From: CAVZCK01 sp963798805
GTDB lineage: Bacteria; Pseudomonadota; Alphaproteobacteria; Rhizobiales; Rhodomicrobiaceae
NCBI GenBank assembly: GCA_963798805.1
Contig: CAWCVC010000010.1
Location: 682,001-746,000, forward strand
Direction: 5' to 3'
DNA: 64,000 bases
Positions within the stretch are counted from its first letter, which is position 1, and every line of letters starts with the position of its first letter. Below the pieces are notes generated by a model. It was given only the letters and a program-made list of their open reading frames with translations. It was not told the origin of the DNA and did no database searches. Below, one piece after another: positions 63,987 to 64,000 of the stretch. Made by a program: the position numbers and the translations under genes.

Positions 63987-64000
63987 AGGTTTAATGACCT

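Overview
This 64-kb, GC-rich window looks like chromosomal DNA of an alphaproteobacterium, most likely of the order Hyphomicrobiales (Rhizobiales). The signs are an AccD that has lost most of its zinc-finger cysteines, an NDUFAF5-like methyltransferase, a GbsR-regulated cyanide-insensitive-type cytochrome bd oxidase, Omp25-like porin-family barrels, a host-attachment protein, DUF1127 and an orphan TAXI protein. No rRNA, tRNA or CRISPR array was recognised. The genus cannot be fixed from the sequence alone.

Layout. 1-3.7 kb: the 5' part of an OsmC-like gene, a solitary Mrr-type endonuclease, and thiC behind a TPP riboswitch and a short acetyltransferase remnant. 3.7-10.7 kb: a DUF4396 membrane protein, a divergent TetR regulator, and a TetR-adaptor-pump operon (TriC-like RND). 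10.8-13.9 kb: a gbsR-cydA-cydB operon with overlapping genes and a 22-bp palindrome at its head. 13.9-27.8 kb: malic enzyme, ComF, methyltransferase, PBP1, M24 peptidase, DUF1127, PrmA, a TMEM143-like membrane protein and a UvrD helicase. 27.8-38 kb: a frameshifted acyl-CoA synthetase, PanE-like reductase, KstD-like flavoprotein, thioesterase, and a second TetR-adaptor-RND operon whose adaptor is frameshifted. 38-45.7 kb: envelope genes, namely PhzF, two paralogous outer-membrane barrels, a lytic transglycosylase, a Sel1-like exported protein, a TAXI binding protein and a host-attachment protein.

45.7-53.4 kb is the accessory part. An IS110-family transposase gene carries an internal stop and was later split by an intact IS1380-family element with a 4-bp target duplication. 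A pair of 46-nt palindromic repeats, identical and inverted to each other, lies at 45.7 and 52.7 kb. Between them are a thioredoxin-like gene, a 600-bp non-coding stretch with a perfect FNR/FixK-type box and a terminator hairpin, a DUF4846 protein and two membrane-anchored retropepsin-like proteases in tandem.

53.6-64 kb: phosphomannomutase behind a leader terminator hairpin, a CorC/HlyC-type CBS protein, a 3-hydroxyisobutyrate dehydrogenase family enzyme, then on the minus strand trpF-trpB-(foreign small membrane ORF)-trpA-accD-folC, and a RidA protein. The low-GC ORF wedged between trpB and trpA, the riboswitch-remnant-thiC coupling, the possible FNR-controlled small RNA and the tandem retropepsins are the points most worth a second look.
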